Translations under genes and position numbers: made by a program | Shown here: in pieces, positions 26,177 through 33,822 of the stretch | How the letters are laid out: each line of letters begins with the position of its first letter | How positions within the stretch are numbered: the stretch's first letter is position 1 | NCBI RefSeq assembly: GCF_014837165.1 | Contig: NZ_JACSPM010000004.1 | Coordinates: forward strand, 213,149 to 277,148 | Source: Microbacterium gallinarum | GTDB taxonomy: Bacteria > Actinomycetota > Actinomycetes > Actinomycetales > Microbacteriaceae | Direction: 5' to 3' | DNA length: 64,000 nucleotides | Notes under the pieces: generated by a model | What the model saw: only the letters and a program-made list of their open reading frames with translations | Told to the model about the DNA's origin: nothing | Databases searched by the model: none

Positions 26177-27316
26177 ATGTCCGATGCACCCGGAGGGCCC
26201 GCGGGGGGTGACTCGTCACTGCCCGCGGCTCCGCTGACCCGTCGCGAGGCGGCTGAGGCCCGCCGAGACACCGAAACCGACGTCGCCGCACCGGCCGCCC
26301 CAGCGCCGGGCGAGGCGGTTGCGTCCGAGTCCGCCGAGTCCGGGCCTGTCTCCCCGTCGCACCCCCGCGCCAAGCGCTCGGAGTTCGAGACGCAGGTGGC
26401 CCACGCGAGGGCCGAGTTCGAGACACAGGTAGCGCATGCGCGCGCCGAGTTCGAAGAGGCCAACGAGCGCATCAAGGCGCGCACCGGCCGCGATCTCATC
26501 CTGGCCACGCTCATCGGCGTGGCTGCGGGAGCCGTGCTCATCGGCTCGCTGATCTTCGTGAAGCAGCTGTTCGTGGTGTTCGCCCTCGCCGCCGTGCTTC
26601 TGGGCGTCTTCGAGTTCTCGCGGGCGCTCGTCGCGGCCGGCCGCAAGATCGATCTGGTCCCGCAGCTCGTCGCGGGCGGGATCATCGTGGTGTCGGGCTA
26701 CTTCCTCGAGCTGTGGCTGCACTGGGTCGTCGTCTTCGTCGCGATCGCGCTCGTCGTCGTGTGGCGGCTCCTCGCTCAGATGACCGCGCGCGACGGCCGC
26801 ACGTACGGCGCGGTGCTGGGCGATGTGCTGATCGGCGGATTCATCCAGCTCTACGTCCCGTTCCTGGCGAGCCTCTGCGTGGTGCTTCTCGCCCAGGACG
26901 GCGGAGAGTGGTGGGTGCTGGCGTTCATCGCGGTCGTGGTCGCCGCCGACACGGGCGCCTACGCCGCCGGCATCATGTTCGGCAAGCACCCGATGGCGCC
27001 GCGCATCAGCCCCAAGAAGACCTGGGAGGGCTTCGCCGGTGCGGTCGTCGCCGTCATCATCGCCGGTGTGCTGCTGGGCATCTTCATGCTCGGGCTCAAC
27101 TGGTGGGCGGGCATCATCATCGGCGTCGTCATCCTGGGAACGGCCACCGCCGGCGACCTGGGAGAATCGATGATCAAGCGCGACCTCGGCATCAAGGACA
27201 TGAGCTCCTGGCTGCCCGGTCACGGCGGTGTGCTCGATCGACTCGACTCGATCCTGCCGTCGGCGGCCGCCGCGCTGGCCCTCTATTACCTCTTCTCCCC
27301 CCTGGTGGCATCATGA
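26177..27316 (+). CDS. cdsA: Phosphatidate cytidylyltransferase CdsA
   Basis: A 379-residue membrane enzyme making CDP-diacylglycerol from phosphatidate and CTP. The first 110 residues are a hydrophilic, proline/alanine-rich extension with a tandem 11-residue repeat (EFETQVAHARA) and coiled-coil character. About eight membrane helices follow. The family signature is intact: ADTGAYAAGIMFGKHP, SPKKTWEGFAGA and GDLGESMIKRDLGIKDMSS. The extension is longer than in proteobacterial CdsA but of a type seen in actinobacteria. The stop overlaps the next gene by four bases (ATGA). Confidence 0.93.
   Translation: MSDAPGGPAGGDSSLPAAPLTRREAAEARRDTETDVAAPAAPAPGEAVASESAESGPVSPSHPRAKRSEFETQVAHARAEFETQVAHARAEFEEANERIKARTGRDLILATLIGVAAGAVLIGSLIFVKQLFVVFALAAVLLGVFEFSRALVAAGRKIDLVPQLVAGGIIVVSGYFLELWLHWVVVFVAIALVVVWRLLAQMTARDGRTYGAVLGDVLIGGFIQLYVPFLASLCVVLLAQDGGEWWVLAFIAVVVAADTGAYAAGIMFGKHPMAPRISPKKTWEGFAGAVVAVIIAGVLLGIFMLGLNWWAGIIIGVVILGTATAGDLGESMIKRDLGIKDMSSWLPGHGGVLDRLDSILPSAAAALALYYLFSPLVAS
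26381..26446 (+). repeat. 33-base tandem duplication inside cdsA
   Basis: Two 33-base units (26381-26413 and 26414-26446) encode the same 11 residues EFETQVAHARA and are followed by the beginning of a third (GAGTTCGA). The units differ at several third codon positions, so the duplication is not recent. Confidence 0.8.
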
Positions 27317-27876
27317 CGACAGAGCCTGCCGGCCCTCCGGCGGCGTTCCCGGAGGCGCGTGGACGCGAGAAGGGGTACGACAAGAAGGCCGTCGACGAAT
27401 TCCTCGCCCGCGCCCGCACGGCATTCGAGGCCGGGGGAGAGCCGCTCACCGCGGCCGACGTGCGCCGTGTCGCCTTCCCGCTCGTCCGTCGCGGCTACGT
27501 GATCTCGTCGGTCGACGCCGCCCTCGGGCGCATCGAAGACGCGTTCGCCGCCCGCGAGCGCGAGACGGCGGTGTCCGACCTCGGCGCTCACGCCTGGGTC
27601 GGCAAGACCCGCGAGACCGCACAGGTCGTCCTCGACCGGCTGTCCCGCCCTCGCGGTCGACGCTTCGATCGTGTGTCGATGCTGCGCTACGGCTACCGTG
27701 TCGACGAGGTGGATCTCGTCGCCGACAAGGTGTCGCGCTTCATCGAGTCGGGGGAGTCGGTGACGGTCGAGCAGGTGCGATCGGTGGCGTTCCGCATGCA
27801 GCGCGGCGGCTACCGCGAGACGCAGGTCGATGCCGTGCTCGACTCCGTCGTCGAGATCATGCTCGCGGTGACGTGA
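27313..27876 (+). CDS. Protein with two DivIVA-type segments
   Basis: A 187-residue soluble protein. Near residue 22 GYDKKAVDEFLARARTAF, and near residue 125 RYGYRVDEVDLVADKVSRF, both look like the N-terminal membrane-curvature motif of DivIVA/Wag31. Each is followed by a similar block (VRRVAFPLVRRGYVISSVD and VRSVAFRMQRGGYRETQVD), so the protein is an internal duplication of about 100 residues. It is translationally coupled to cdsA. A role at curved membrane or in polar growth is plausible but not shown; it lacks the long DivIVA coiled coil. Confidence 0.78.
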   Translation: MTTEPAGPPAAFPEARGREKGYDKKAVDEFLARARTAFEAGGEPLTAADVRRVAFPLVRRGYVISSVDAALGRIEDAFAARERETAVSDLGAHAWVGKTRETAQVVLDRLSRPRGRRFDRVSMLRYGYRVDEVDLVADKVSRFIESGESVTVEQVRSVAFRMQRGGYRETQVDAVLDSVVEIMLAVT

Positions 27877-27919
27877 CGCCGCGCACCGATCTCGGATGGC
27901 ACCTGCCGATGACGATCGC

Positions 27920-27925
27920 TAGACT
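27920..27925 (+). promoter_or_regulatory. -10 box TAGACT, near-leaderless
   Basis: TAGACT ends 9 nt before the GTG at 27935. Confidence 0.55.
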
Positions 27926-27934
27926 CGGGGAACT

Positions 27935-28675
27935 GTGACTTCCGGAAACGACCTGATCCCGACTCGGCGCTCCCGTCGTCAGTCCGTGTCGACCGTCGCG
28001 GAAGCACGCGTCGTCGCGCCCCGTCGTCCGGCGGCTCCGACGCCGCGCTGGTCGCGCCGTCGCGGCGTCCTCGGAGTGTTCGCCGGCTTCGCGGCGATCG
28101 GGTTCGTGGTGGCCTACATCGGACCCACCGGCATGGCGATGTCGCAGGCGAACGCGCAGGAAGCCGCGCCCATCACCCTCTACGCGAGCTCGCTGGGCGA
28201 CATCCAGACCCGGGCCGTCGTCGAGACGGACGACGCCGAGGAAGAGCCCCGCTCGCTCGATCGCGGCGGCTACACGGTCTACGTCAAGCCCAAGCCGAAG
28301 CCCAAGCCCGTCGAGACGGCTACCGGATCGACCTCGTCCACCGGCTGGGCCCCGCCTTTCGTGACGCCGGACCCCGGCAGTGCGCAGGCCATCGCGTACA
28401 CCATGGTCACGGCCCGCGGCTGGGGCGACGGCGAGTTCTCGTGCCTGGTGGCGCTGTGGAACAAGGAGTCCGGCTGGCGGGTCAACGCCTACAATGCCTC
28501 GAGCGGCGCCTACGGCATCCCGCAGGCTCTCCCCGGCAGCAAGATGGGCAGCGCCGGCGCCGACTGGGAGACCAACCCCGCCACGCAGATCTCGTGGGGC
28601 CTGGGCTACATCGGCGGCCGTTACGGCACGCCCTGCGGCGCGTGGGGCCACTCGCAGCGCGTCGGGTGGTACTGA
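27935..28675 (+). CDS. Secreted lysozyme/transglycosylase-like protein
   Basis: A 246-residue protein. An arginine-rich cytoplasmic N-terminus is followed by a membrane or signal segment (about 47-70, GVFAGFAAIGFVVAYIG), a linker containing KPKPKPKP, and a C-terminal domain of about 85 residues of the lysozyme-fold type related to aggregation-promoting factors and Rpf. The probable catalytic glutamate is in WNKESGWR, followed by SSGAYGIPQALPGSKM. Cysteines in FSCLV and TPCGAW may form a disulfide. It probably trims peptidoglycan at the cell surface. The GTG start is supported by the nearby TAGACT. Confidence 0.8.
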   Translation: MTSGNDLIPTRRSRRQSVSTVAEARVVAPRRPAAPTPRWSRRRGVLGVFAGFAAIGFVVAYIGPTGMAMSQANAQEAAPITLYASSLGDIQTRAVVETDDAEEEPRSLDRGGYTVYVKPKPKPKPVETATGSTSSTGWAPPFVTPDPGSAQAIAYTMVTARGWGDGEFSCLVALWNKESGWRVNAYNASSGAYGIPQALPGSKMGSAGADWETNPATQISWGLGYIGGRYGTPCGAWGHSQRVGWY

Positions 28676-28680
28676 CCGCG

Positions 28681-28965
28681 ATGCCGCGGTCCAACAGGCG
28701 TCGCCCCGGATCGAGCGGCGACGAGTCCTTCGAGCGCCTGCTCGCCGGCTGGAAGCGCACCGAGGTGCGTCGGGGCGTGGAATGGACGGTGCAGCCGGTC
28801 TCGGCCGCACAGGCGCAGAAGAGCTACGTGTGCCCCGGATGCGGTCGGTTGATCGACGCCGGCGTCGCCCACCTGGTGGCGTGGCGCGCCGACGGGGTGC
28901 TCGGCGACAGCGCCGATCTCGCCGCGCGCCGGCACTGGCATCAGCATTGTTGGAAAGTGGCCTGA
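28681..28965 (+). CDS. Small putative zinc-binding protein
   Basis: A 94-residue basic protein. After a hydrophilic N-terminal half it carries YVCPGCGRLIDAGVAHLV and, near the C-terminus, RRHWHQHCW, giving three cysteines and several histidines spaced like a zinc ribbon. I do not recognise the family by name; similar proteins occur across actinobacteria. It starts five bases after the previous gene and is followed by a hydrolase gene, so all three may be co-transcribed. The ATG at 28681 has no strong binding site. Confidence 0.65.
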   Translation: MPRSNRRRPGSSGDESFERLLAGWKRTEVRRGVEWTVQPVSAAQAQKSYVCPGCGRLIDAGVAHLVAWRADGVLGDSADLAARRHWHQHCWKVA

Positions 28966-28991
28966 CGGCCCACGCGTGAGGATCGGTTGAG

Positions 28992-29720
28992 ATGGAGATC
29001 CGTGGACCCGTGATCCTGCCCGCTCGTCGGGAAGACATCGAATTCGAGACGCTCGACGGGCTGACGCTCGTCGGCGAACTCGCCCTGCCCGAGGGCCGCG
29101 ATCCCGTCGCCACCCTCGTGACGCTGCACCCGCTGCCGACGGCAGGCGGGTTCATGGACTCGCACATCTTCCGCAAAGCGGCGGGCCGGCTGCCCGCCCT
29201 CGCCGACCTGGCCGTCCTCCGGTTCAACACGCGCGGCACGACGTCGCAGCGCGGCACGAGCGACGGCGCGTTCGATGGCGGACGGGCCGAGGCGTTCGAC
29301 GTCGCCGCGGCGATGGATTTCGTGCGCGAGCGCGGCCTGCCCACACCCTGGCTCGTCGGCTGGTCGTTCGGCACCGAGCTCGCGCTCAAGTACGGCCGCG
29401 ACCACGACGTCGAGGGGGTCGTGCTCCTCTCGCCGCCGCTGCACCGCGCCACCGACGCCGAGGTGGCGGCGTGGGCCGCCGACGGCCGGCGAATGGTGGT
29501 GCTCGTTCCCGAGTTCGACGACTATCTGCGACCGGATGCCGCGGCAGAGCGCTTCGCGAGTGTGCCGCACGCGGTGCTGATTCCCGTCGAGGGGGGCAAG
29601 CACCTGTGGGTCGGCGAGAACCAGACGCGCCGGGTGCTCACCGAGATCGTGGCCGCCGTCAATCCCGACGCGCTCCCGCTCCCGACCGAGTGGGACGGCG
29701 CGCTGGTCGGCGAGTCCTGA
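28992..29720 (+). CDS. Alpha/beta hydrolase
   Basis: A 242-residue alpha/beta hydrolase of the CocE/YheT-like type. The nucleophile elbow is GWSFGTE, the acid is probably the aspartate in VPEFDDYLRP and the catalytic histidine lies in EGGKHLWVG. The oxyanion region TLHPLPTAGGFMDSHIFR is typical of small prokaryotic hydrolases annotated as conserved alpha/beta proteins. The natural substrate is unknown. There is no signal peptide, so it is cytoplasmic. Confidence 0.8.
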   Translation: MEIRGPVILPARREDIEFETLDGLTLVGELALPEGRDPVATLVTLHPLPTAGGFMDSHIFRKAAGRLPALADLAVLRFNTRGTTSQRGTSDGAFDGGRAEAFDVAAAMDFVRERGLPTPWLVGWSFGTELALKYGRDHDVEGVVLLSPPLHRATDAEVAAWAADGRRMVVLVPEFDDYLRPDAAAERFASVPHAVLIPVEGGKHLWVGENQTRRVLTEIVAAVNPDALPLPTEWDGALVGES

Positions 29721-29745
29721 CGCCGCACCCGACGGCCGGCGGGAC

Positions 29746-29754
29746 GCGGCATCC
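29746..29754 (+). repeat. Intergenic copy of the GCGGCATCC motif
   Basis: A non-coding copy of the 9-mer, in the gap between the convergent hydrolase and permease genes. Confidence 0.5.
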
Positions 29755-29756
29755 GC

Positions 29757-30818
29757 TCACCGCTCGTTCTGACGTGGGATGACCACCTGGCGGTAGATGA
29801 TCAGGATGCTCGCCGCGACCGGGATCGCGACGAGGGCGCCGAGCAGGCCGAGCAGTGCACCGCCCGCGAGGGCGGCGATCACGACGACGGCGCCCGGCAC
29901 CGAGACGGCACGGCCCATGATGCGCGGCGAGATCACGTACGCCTCGATCTGCATGTAGATCAGGTAGTAGATCGCCGCGATGAGGGCGGTCGTGGGCGAG
30001 CCCAGTCCGAGGCAGAACAGCACGATGATCGTCGAGCCGGTGAGCGTTCCGACCAGCGGGATGAGCGAGAAGAAGAACGCGATCACCGCGAGCACGGCGG
30101 GGAACGGCGCCTCGATGATCGACAGGAAGATCGCGCTGAGCACACCGTTGATCACGCCGAGGCTGAGCTGCCCGATGACGTAGTAGCCCACGGAGTCGGT
30201 GATCTGCTCGCCGAGGTCGATGAACCGCGCCCGCTTCGACGCCGGGACCAGCTGGTACACCGCACGCTTCAGGTTCGGCGTGGAGGCCGTGAAGTAGATC
30301 GTGAGGATCAGCACGATGAAGGCGCCCGCGAAGCCGGCGAGCACCGCGCCGCCGATCACGATGAGACCGCCGCCGATCTGCTCGCCGATGGCCCCGACGT
30401 CGAGCGACTCGAACCAGTCGTTGAGGTAGGTGAAGACGTCGTCGACGTTGAGGTTCGGGAACGTCTCCGTCATCCAGGTCTTCGCCTCGGCGACCGGGTT
30501 CCACCCCTTCTCGATGAGGTCCTGGATGTCGGAGACCAGCTGAGTGATCTGGCCGACGATGATCGGGACGATCATGACGAGGATGCCTGCGAAGACGCCC
30601 AGGACCGCCAGGATCGTGATGAGCACCGCCGCCCACCGGGGGAGCTTGCGGCGCTCGAGCCACGCCACGATGGGGTCCAGGCCCAGTGAGAGGAACAGCG
30701 CCGTCCCGACGTAGAGGAGGATCGTCGACAGGGTCTGGATGCTGCCGATCAGCACCAGCCCGAGTCCGACGCCCAGGGTTGCGACGAACGCCACCCGGAA
30801 CGGATTGTGCACCTTCAT
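29757..30818 (-). CDS. AI-2E family transporter
   Basis: A 353-residue membrane protein with about seven or eight helices and a large hydrophilic segment around residues 75-140, the layout of the PerM/AI-2E exporter family. Conserved features include LFLSLGLDPIVAWLERR near the N-terminus, LIPLVGTLTGSTI, and YVISPRIMGRAVSV near the C-terminus. Members have been linked to autoinducer export or ion exchange; the substrate cannot be predicted here. The ATG at 30818 has GGGAGG upstream. It is divergent from the large gene at 30997. Confidence 0.85.
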   Translation of the reverse strand: MKVHNPFRVAFVATLGVGLGLVLIGSIQTLSTILLYVGTALFLSLGLDPIVAWLERRKLPRWAAVLITILAVLGVFAGILVMIVPIIVGQITQLVSDIQDLIEKGWNPVAEAKTWMTETFPNLNVDDVFTYLNDWFESLDVGAIGEQIGGGLIVIGGAVLAGFAGAFIVLILTIYFTASTPNLKRAVYQLVPASKRARFIDLGEQITDSVGYYVIGQLSLGVINGVLSAIFLSIIEAPFPAVLAVIAFFFSLIPLVGTLTGSTIIVLFCLGLGSPTTALIAAIYYLIYMQIEAYVISPRIMGRAVSVPGAVVVIAALAGGALLGLLGALVAIPVAASILIIYRQVVIPRQNER

Positions 30819-30934
30819 GCGGCCCTCCCGACGCAGCCGGCGCGGTCGCCGGACTTCCGTTCCGTCAGGATACGCACTGCCGACGCCCAGCCCCGCGATT
30901 GGCCCCTCCCGGGCCCCTTTCAGGTCGACTTCGC

Positions 30935-30940
30935 TAGTCT
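30935..30940 (+). promoter_or_regulatory. Putative -10 box TAGTCT
   Basis: TAGTCT stands about 57 bases before the GTG at 30997, leaving a leader of about 50 nt that ends in a GGAGAGG binding site. Confidence 0.4.
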
Positions 30941-30996
30941 GAAATGTCGAATCGAGGGCCTCCGCCGTCCGGGCGGGCCTGGGAGAGGTGTTATTC

Positions 30997-32862
30997 GTGC
31001 GTTTCGTTTGGGCCGTCGCGGCTTTCGTGCTCGCAGCCGTGATGATCGGGGCCGGCATCGCGCAGCGAACGATCTTCCAGGGACCCGAGAACGACATCGC
31101 CGCCATCTCGGTCGACGACGACGCCCCGTACCTCGTCATCGACGGCACGGTCCTCAACGAGATCCCCGGCGCGCAGACGCTGCGCGCCCAGGGCGACGGC
31201 AACATCTTCGCCGCCTACGGGCGCACCGCCGACATGCAGGCGTGGCTCGCCGACACCTCCTACAACGTCGCGACCCTCGATGACGAGGGCGAGATCGTGA
31301 CCGAGCTGGTGGAGCCCGAGGCTCCTGCGGCCGAGAACGAGGCGCCTGCCGAGGGCGAGGCGGCGACCGAGGACGACGCCGCCACCGAGGGCGAGGCCGC
31401 CGCCGAGGAGACGGCTACCGAGGTTCCCGGGCGCTCTCCCGTCGGCTCCGACCTGTGGCTCGACGAGTTCCAGCAGAGCGACATCCTGATCGCGCCCCTC
31501 CAGCTGCCGTCAGAGATGAGTGTGCTGGTCGCGACGGACGGAACCCTGCCGGCCCCCTCGAACGTGTCGGTCTCGTGGCCGATCACCAACTCGACGCCGT
31601 GGGCCGGACCGCTCATCGTGGGCGGCGGCATCCTGATGGCCGTCGGCGTGTTCCTGTACATCCTGGGCATCCGCCATGCGCGCCGGTCGCGCGGCCCCCG
31701 CCGCAAGGGCCTCCCGATGCCCGTCACCGAGCCCATCGATCTCGCGATCGACGGCGCCGACAAGGGCGTCATCAGCTCGACGCCCCCCACGCGCCGCGCC
31801 GTGACCCGCGGCCGTCGCGCGTTCGCGGTGCTGCCAGTGGTCGCCGTGTCGGCCCTGATGTTCAGCGGCTGCTCCGCCGACGCCTGGCCGCAGTTCGGGG
31901 CAACGCCGACCCCGACGCCGACCGCTACGGTGATCGAGCAGGAGGGCCAGCAGGCGCCCGCCGTCACCAAGCCGCAGGCCGAGCGCATCCTCTCCCGCAT
32001 CGCCGCCACCGTGGCGGAGGCGGACGAGTCGAAGGACAAGGATCTCGCGGCCACACGTCTCGACGGGGCCGCCCTCGCGGCGCGCACGACCAACTACACG
32101 CTGCGCGCCGCCATCGCCGACTACGCGGCTCCCGCCCCGATCCTCACGAAGCCGCTCGAAATCGTGCTGCCCGAGTCGAACGACGCGTGGCCGCGATCGG
32201 TCATGGCCGTCGTCGACGACCAGGAGAGCAAGACGTCGAGCATCATGGTGCTCACCCAGCAGGACGCCTGGTCTCCCTACAAGCTGTCGTACTCGGCCGG
32301 GCTCGAGGCGTCGACGGAGATGCCCGATCTCGCGCCGTACTACATCGGCGCGGTCGAGCCCGCCGCCGACTCGCCGTTCCTGATCATGGCACCCGAAGAC
32401 CTCGCCGCGGCCTATGCCGACATCATCAACAAGGGCGAAGAGAGCGTGCACTACGACATGTTCGAGGCGGAGGGCGACCAGCTCCGCGCGAGCATCGCCG
32501 CCGACCGCCAGCGTCGCCTCGAGTCCTTCAACGAGACGGCATCCAAGACCGGCAGCCTCACGTTCTCGTCGGGCCCCGGCCAGTTCGGACCGCTCGCCCT
32601 CGCCACGGTGGAGAGCGGGGCGATCGTCGCGGTGAGCCTCATCGAGGTCGATACGGTGAAGCCGACGGACCCGGGCGCGGTCATCAAGCTGCCCGACAAC
32701 CCGACGGTGAAGACCCTCGCCGGCGCCGATCAGTCGGCGAGCGGCTTCACGACCACGTTCACCGACCAGGTGTTCTTCTACGTTCCCGGGCAGGGCTCGA
32801 CCGACAAGATCCGTCTGCTCGGCTACTCCTCCGACATCCTCGACGCGAAGGTGATCAAGTGA
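30997..32862 (+). CDS. Large membrane-anchored protein of unknown function
   Basis: A 621-residue protein in several parts: an N-terminal membrane segment (about 1-20); an extracytoplasmic domain with an Ala/Glu-rich low-complexity stretch (about 107-142); a second membrane helix (about 200-225); a basic cytoplasmic linker; a third hydrophobic segment near 280-298 that ends SALMFSGCS like a lipoprotein signal; then a threonine/proline-rich linker and a globular domain of about 300 residues. Related genes in Microbacteriaceae have sometimes been named glycosyl transferase, which I see no motif to support. The GTG at 30997 is preferred over 30988 because of GGAGAGG spacing. Its stop overlaps the next gene. 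Confidence 0.75.
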   Translation: MRFVWAVAAFVLAAVMIGAGIAQRTIFQGPENDIAAISVDDDAPYLVIDGTVLNEIPGAQTLRAQGDGNIFAAYGRTADMQAWLADTSYNVATLDDEGEIVTELVEPEAPAAENEAPAEGEAATEDDAATEGEAAAEETATEVPGRSPVGSDLWLDEFQQSDILIAPLQLPSEMSVLVATDGTLPAPSNVSVSWPITNSTPWAGPLIVGGGILMAVGVFLYILGIRHARRSRGPRRKGLPMPVTEPIDLAIDGADKGVISSTPPTRRAVTRGRRAFAVLPVVAVSALMFSGCSADAWPQFGATPTPTPTATVIEQEGQQAPAVTKPQAERILSRIAATVAEADESKDKDLAATRLDGAALAARTTNYTLRAAIADYAAPAPILTKPLEIVLPESNDAWPRSVMAVVDDQESKTSSIMVLTQQDAWSPYKLSYSAGLEASTEMPDLAPYYIGAVEPAADSPFLIMAPEDLAAAYADIINKGEESVHYDMFEAEGDQLRASIAADRQRRLESFNETASKTGSLTFSSGPGQFGPLALATVESGAIVAVSLIEVDTVKPTDPGAVIKLPDNPTVKTLAGADQSASGFTTTFTDQVFFYVPGQGSTDKIRLLGYSSDILDAKVIK

Positions 32863-33803
32863 CTGACCCCACCTCGGGCGCCGCGCTGCGCGGCGCTGTG
32901 GACCTTTCGGCTCTGCGCAATCGTCCCGCCACCCCGCCCGCGGGGCAGGAGGCGCCGGCGGCTCCGGGCGGCTCGGTGCCGTCGCTGGTGATGGACGTCA
33001 CGGACGACACCTTCGCGCAGGTGCTCGAGCTCTCGCGCACCGTCCCGGTCGTCATCGACCTGTGGGCCGAGTGGTGCGGACCCTGCAAGCAGCTCAGCCC
33101 GGTGCTCGAGCGCGTGGTCACCGAGCTCGGCGGCCGCCTGGTGCTGGCGAAGGTCGACGTCGACGCGAACCCGCAGCTGTCGCAGGCCTTCCGGGCGCAG
33201 TCGATCCCGATGGTGGTCGCCCTGGTGGCCGGCCAGCCCGTGCCGATGTTCACCGGCGCGGTTCCCGAGCAGCAGGTGCGGGAGGTCTTCGCCCAGCTGC
33301 TCCAGCTCGCGGCGCAGAACGGCGTGACCGGCACGGTGAGCGTGTCGGAGGATGCCGCGGCCGAGGCTCCCGAACCTGTCGAGCCTCCGCTGCCGCCGCT
33401 GCACGCCGAGGCGTTCGAGGCCATCGAGGCGGGCGACTATCCGCGCGCGATCGCCGCGTACGAGAAGGCGCTGACAGAGAACCCGCGTGACGCGGATGCC
33501 CGCGCCGGGCTGGGTCAGGTCCGTCTGCTGGACCGTGTGCAGGGTGCCGACCTGCAGGCCGCCCGCGCCGCGGCCGCTGCCGCGCCGACCGACGTCGAGG
33601 CGCAGTTCGCCGTGGCCGACCTCGACATCGCCGGCGGACACGTCGACGACGCGTTCGACCGTCTGCTCGACCTGTTCGCCCAGCTCCCGTCCGACCAGCG
33701 CGCGCCGGTGCGCGAGCGCCTGCTCGAGCTGTTCGCGCTCGTCGGCGACGCCGACCCGCGTGTCACGCACGCTCGCGCGCGGCTCGCCTCGCTTCTCTTC
33801 TAG
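32859..33803 (+). CDS. ybbN: Thioredoxin-TPR co-chaperone, YbbN/CnoX-like
   Basis: A 314-residue protein. After a variable N-terminus, a thioredoxin domain (about 45-150) carries the active-site CxxC in DLWAEWCGPCKQLSP; a TPR-like helical region follows (about 180-314, EAIEAGDYPRAIAAYEKAL and later repeats). Unlike E. coli YbbN/CnoX, which lacks one active cysteine, both cysteines are present, so redox activity is possible. It begins with GTG in a GTGA overlap with the upstream membrane protein, an arrangement that hints at a shared role in envelope protein quality control (inference). Confidence 0.88.
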   Translation: MTDPTSGAALRGAVDLSALRNRPATPPAGQEAPAAPGGSVPSLVMDVTDDTFAQVLELSRTVPVVIDLWAEWCGPCKQLSPVLERVVTELGGRLVLAKVDVDANPQLSQAFRAQSIPMVVALVAGQPVPMFTGAVPEQQVREVFAQLLQLAAQNGVTGTVSVSEDAAAEAPEPVEPPLPPLHAEAFEAIEAGDYPRAIAAYEKALTENPRDADARAGLGQVRLLDRVQGADLQAARAAAAAAPTDVEAQFAVADLDIAGGHVDDAFDRLLDLFAQLPSDQRAPVRERLLELFALVGDADPRVTHARARLASLLF

Positions 33804-33822
33804 AGATCTCCCGCAGCGCCCG

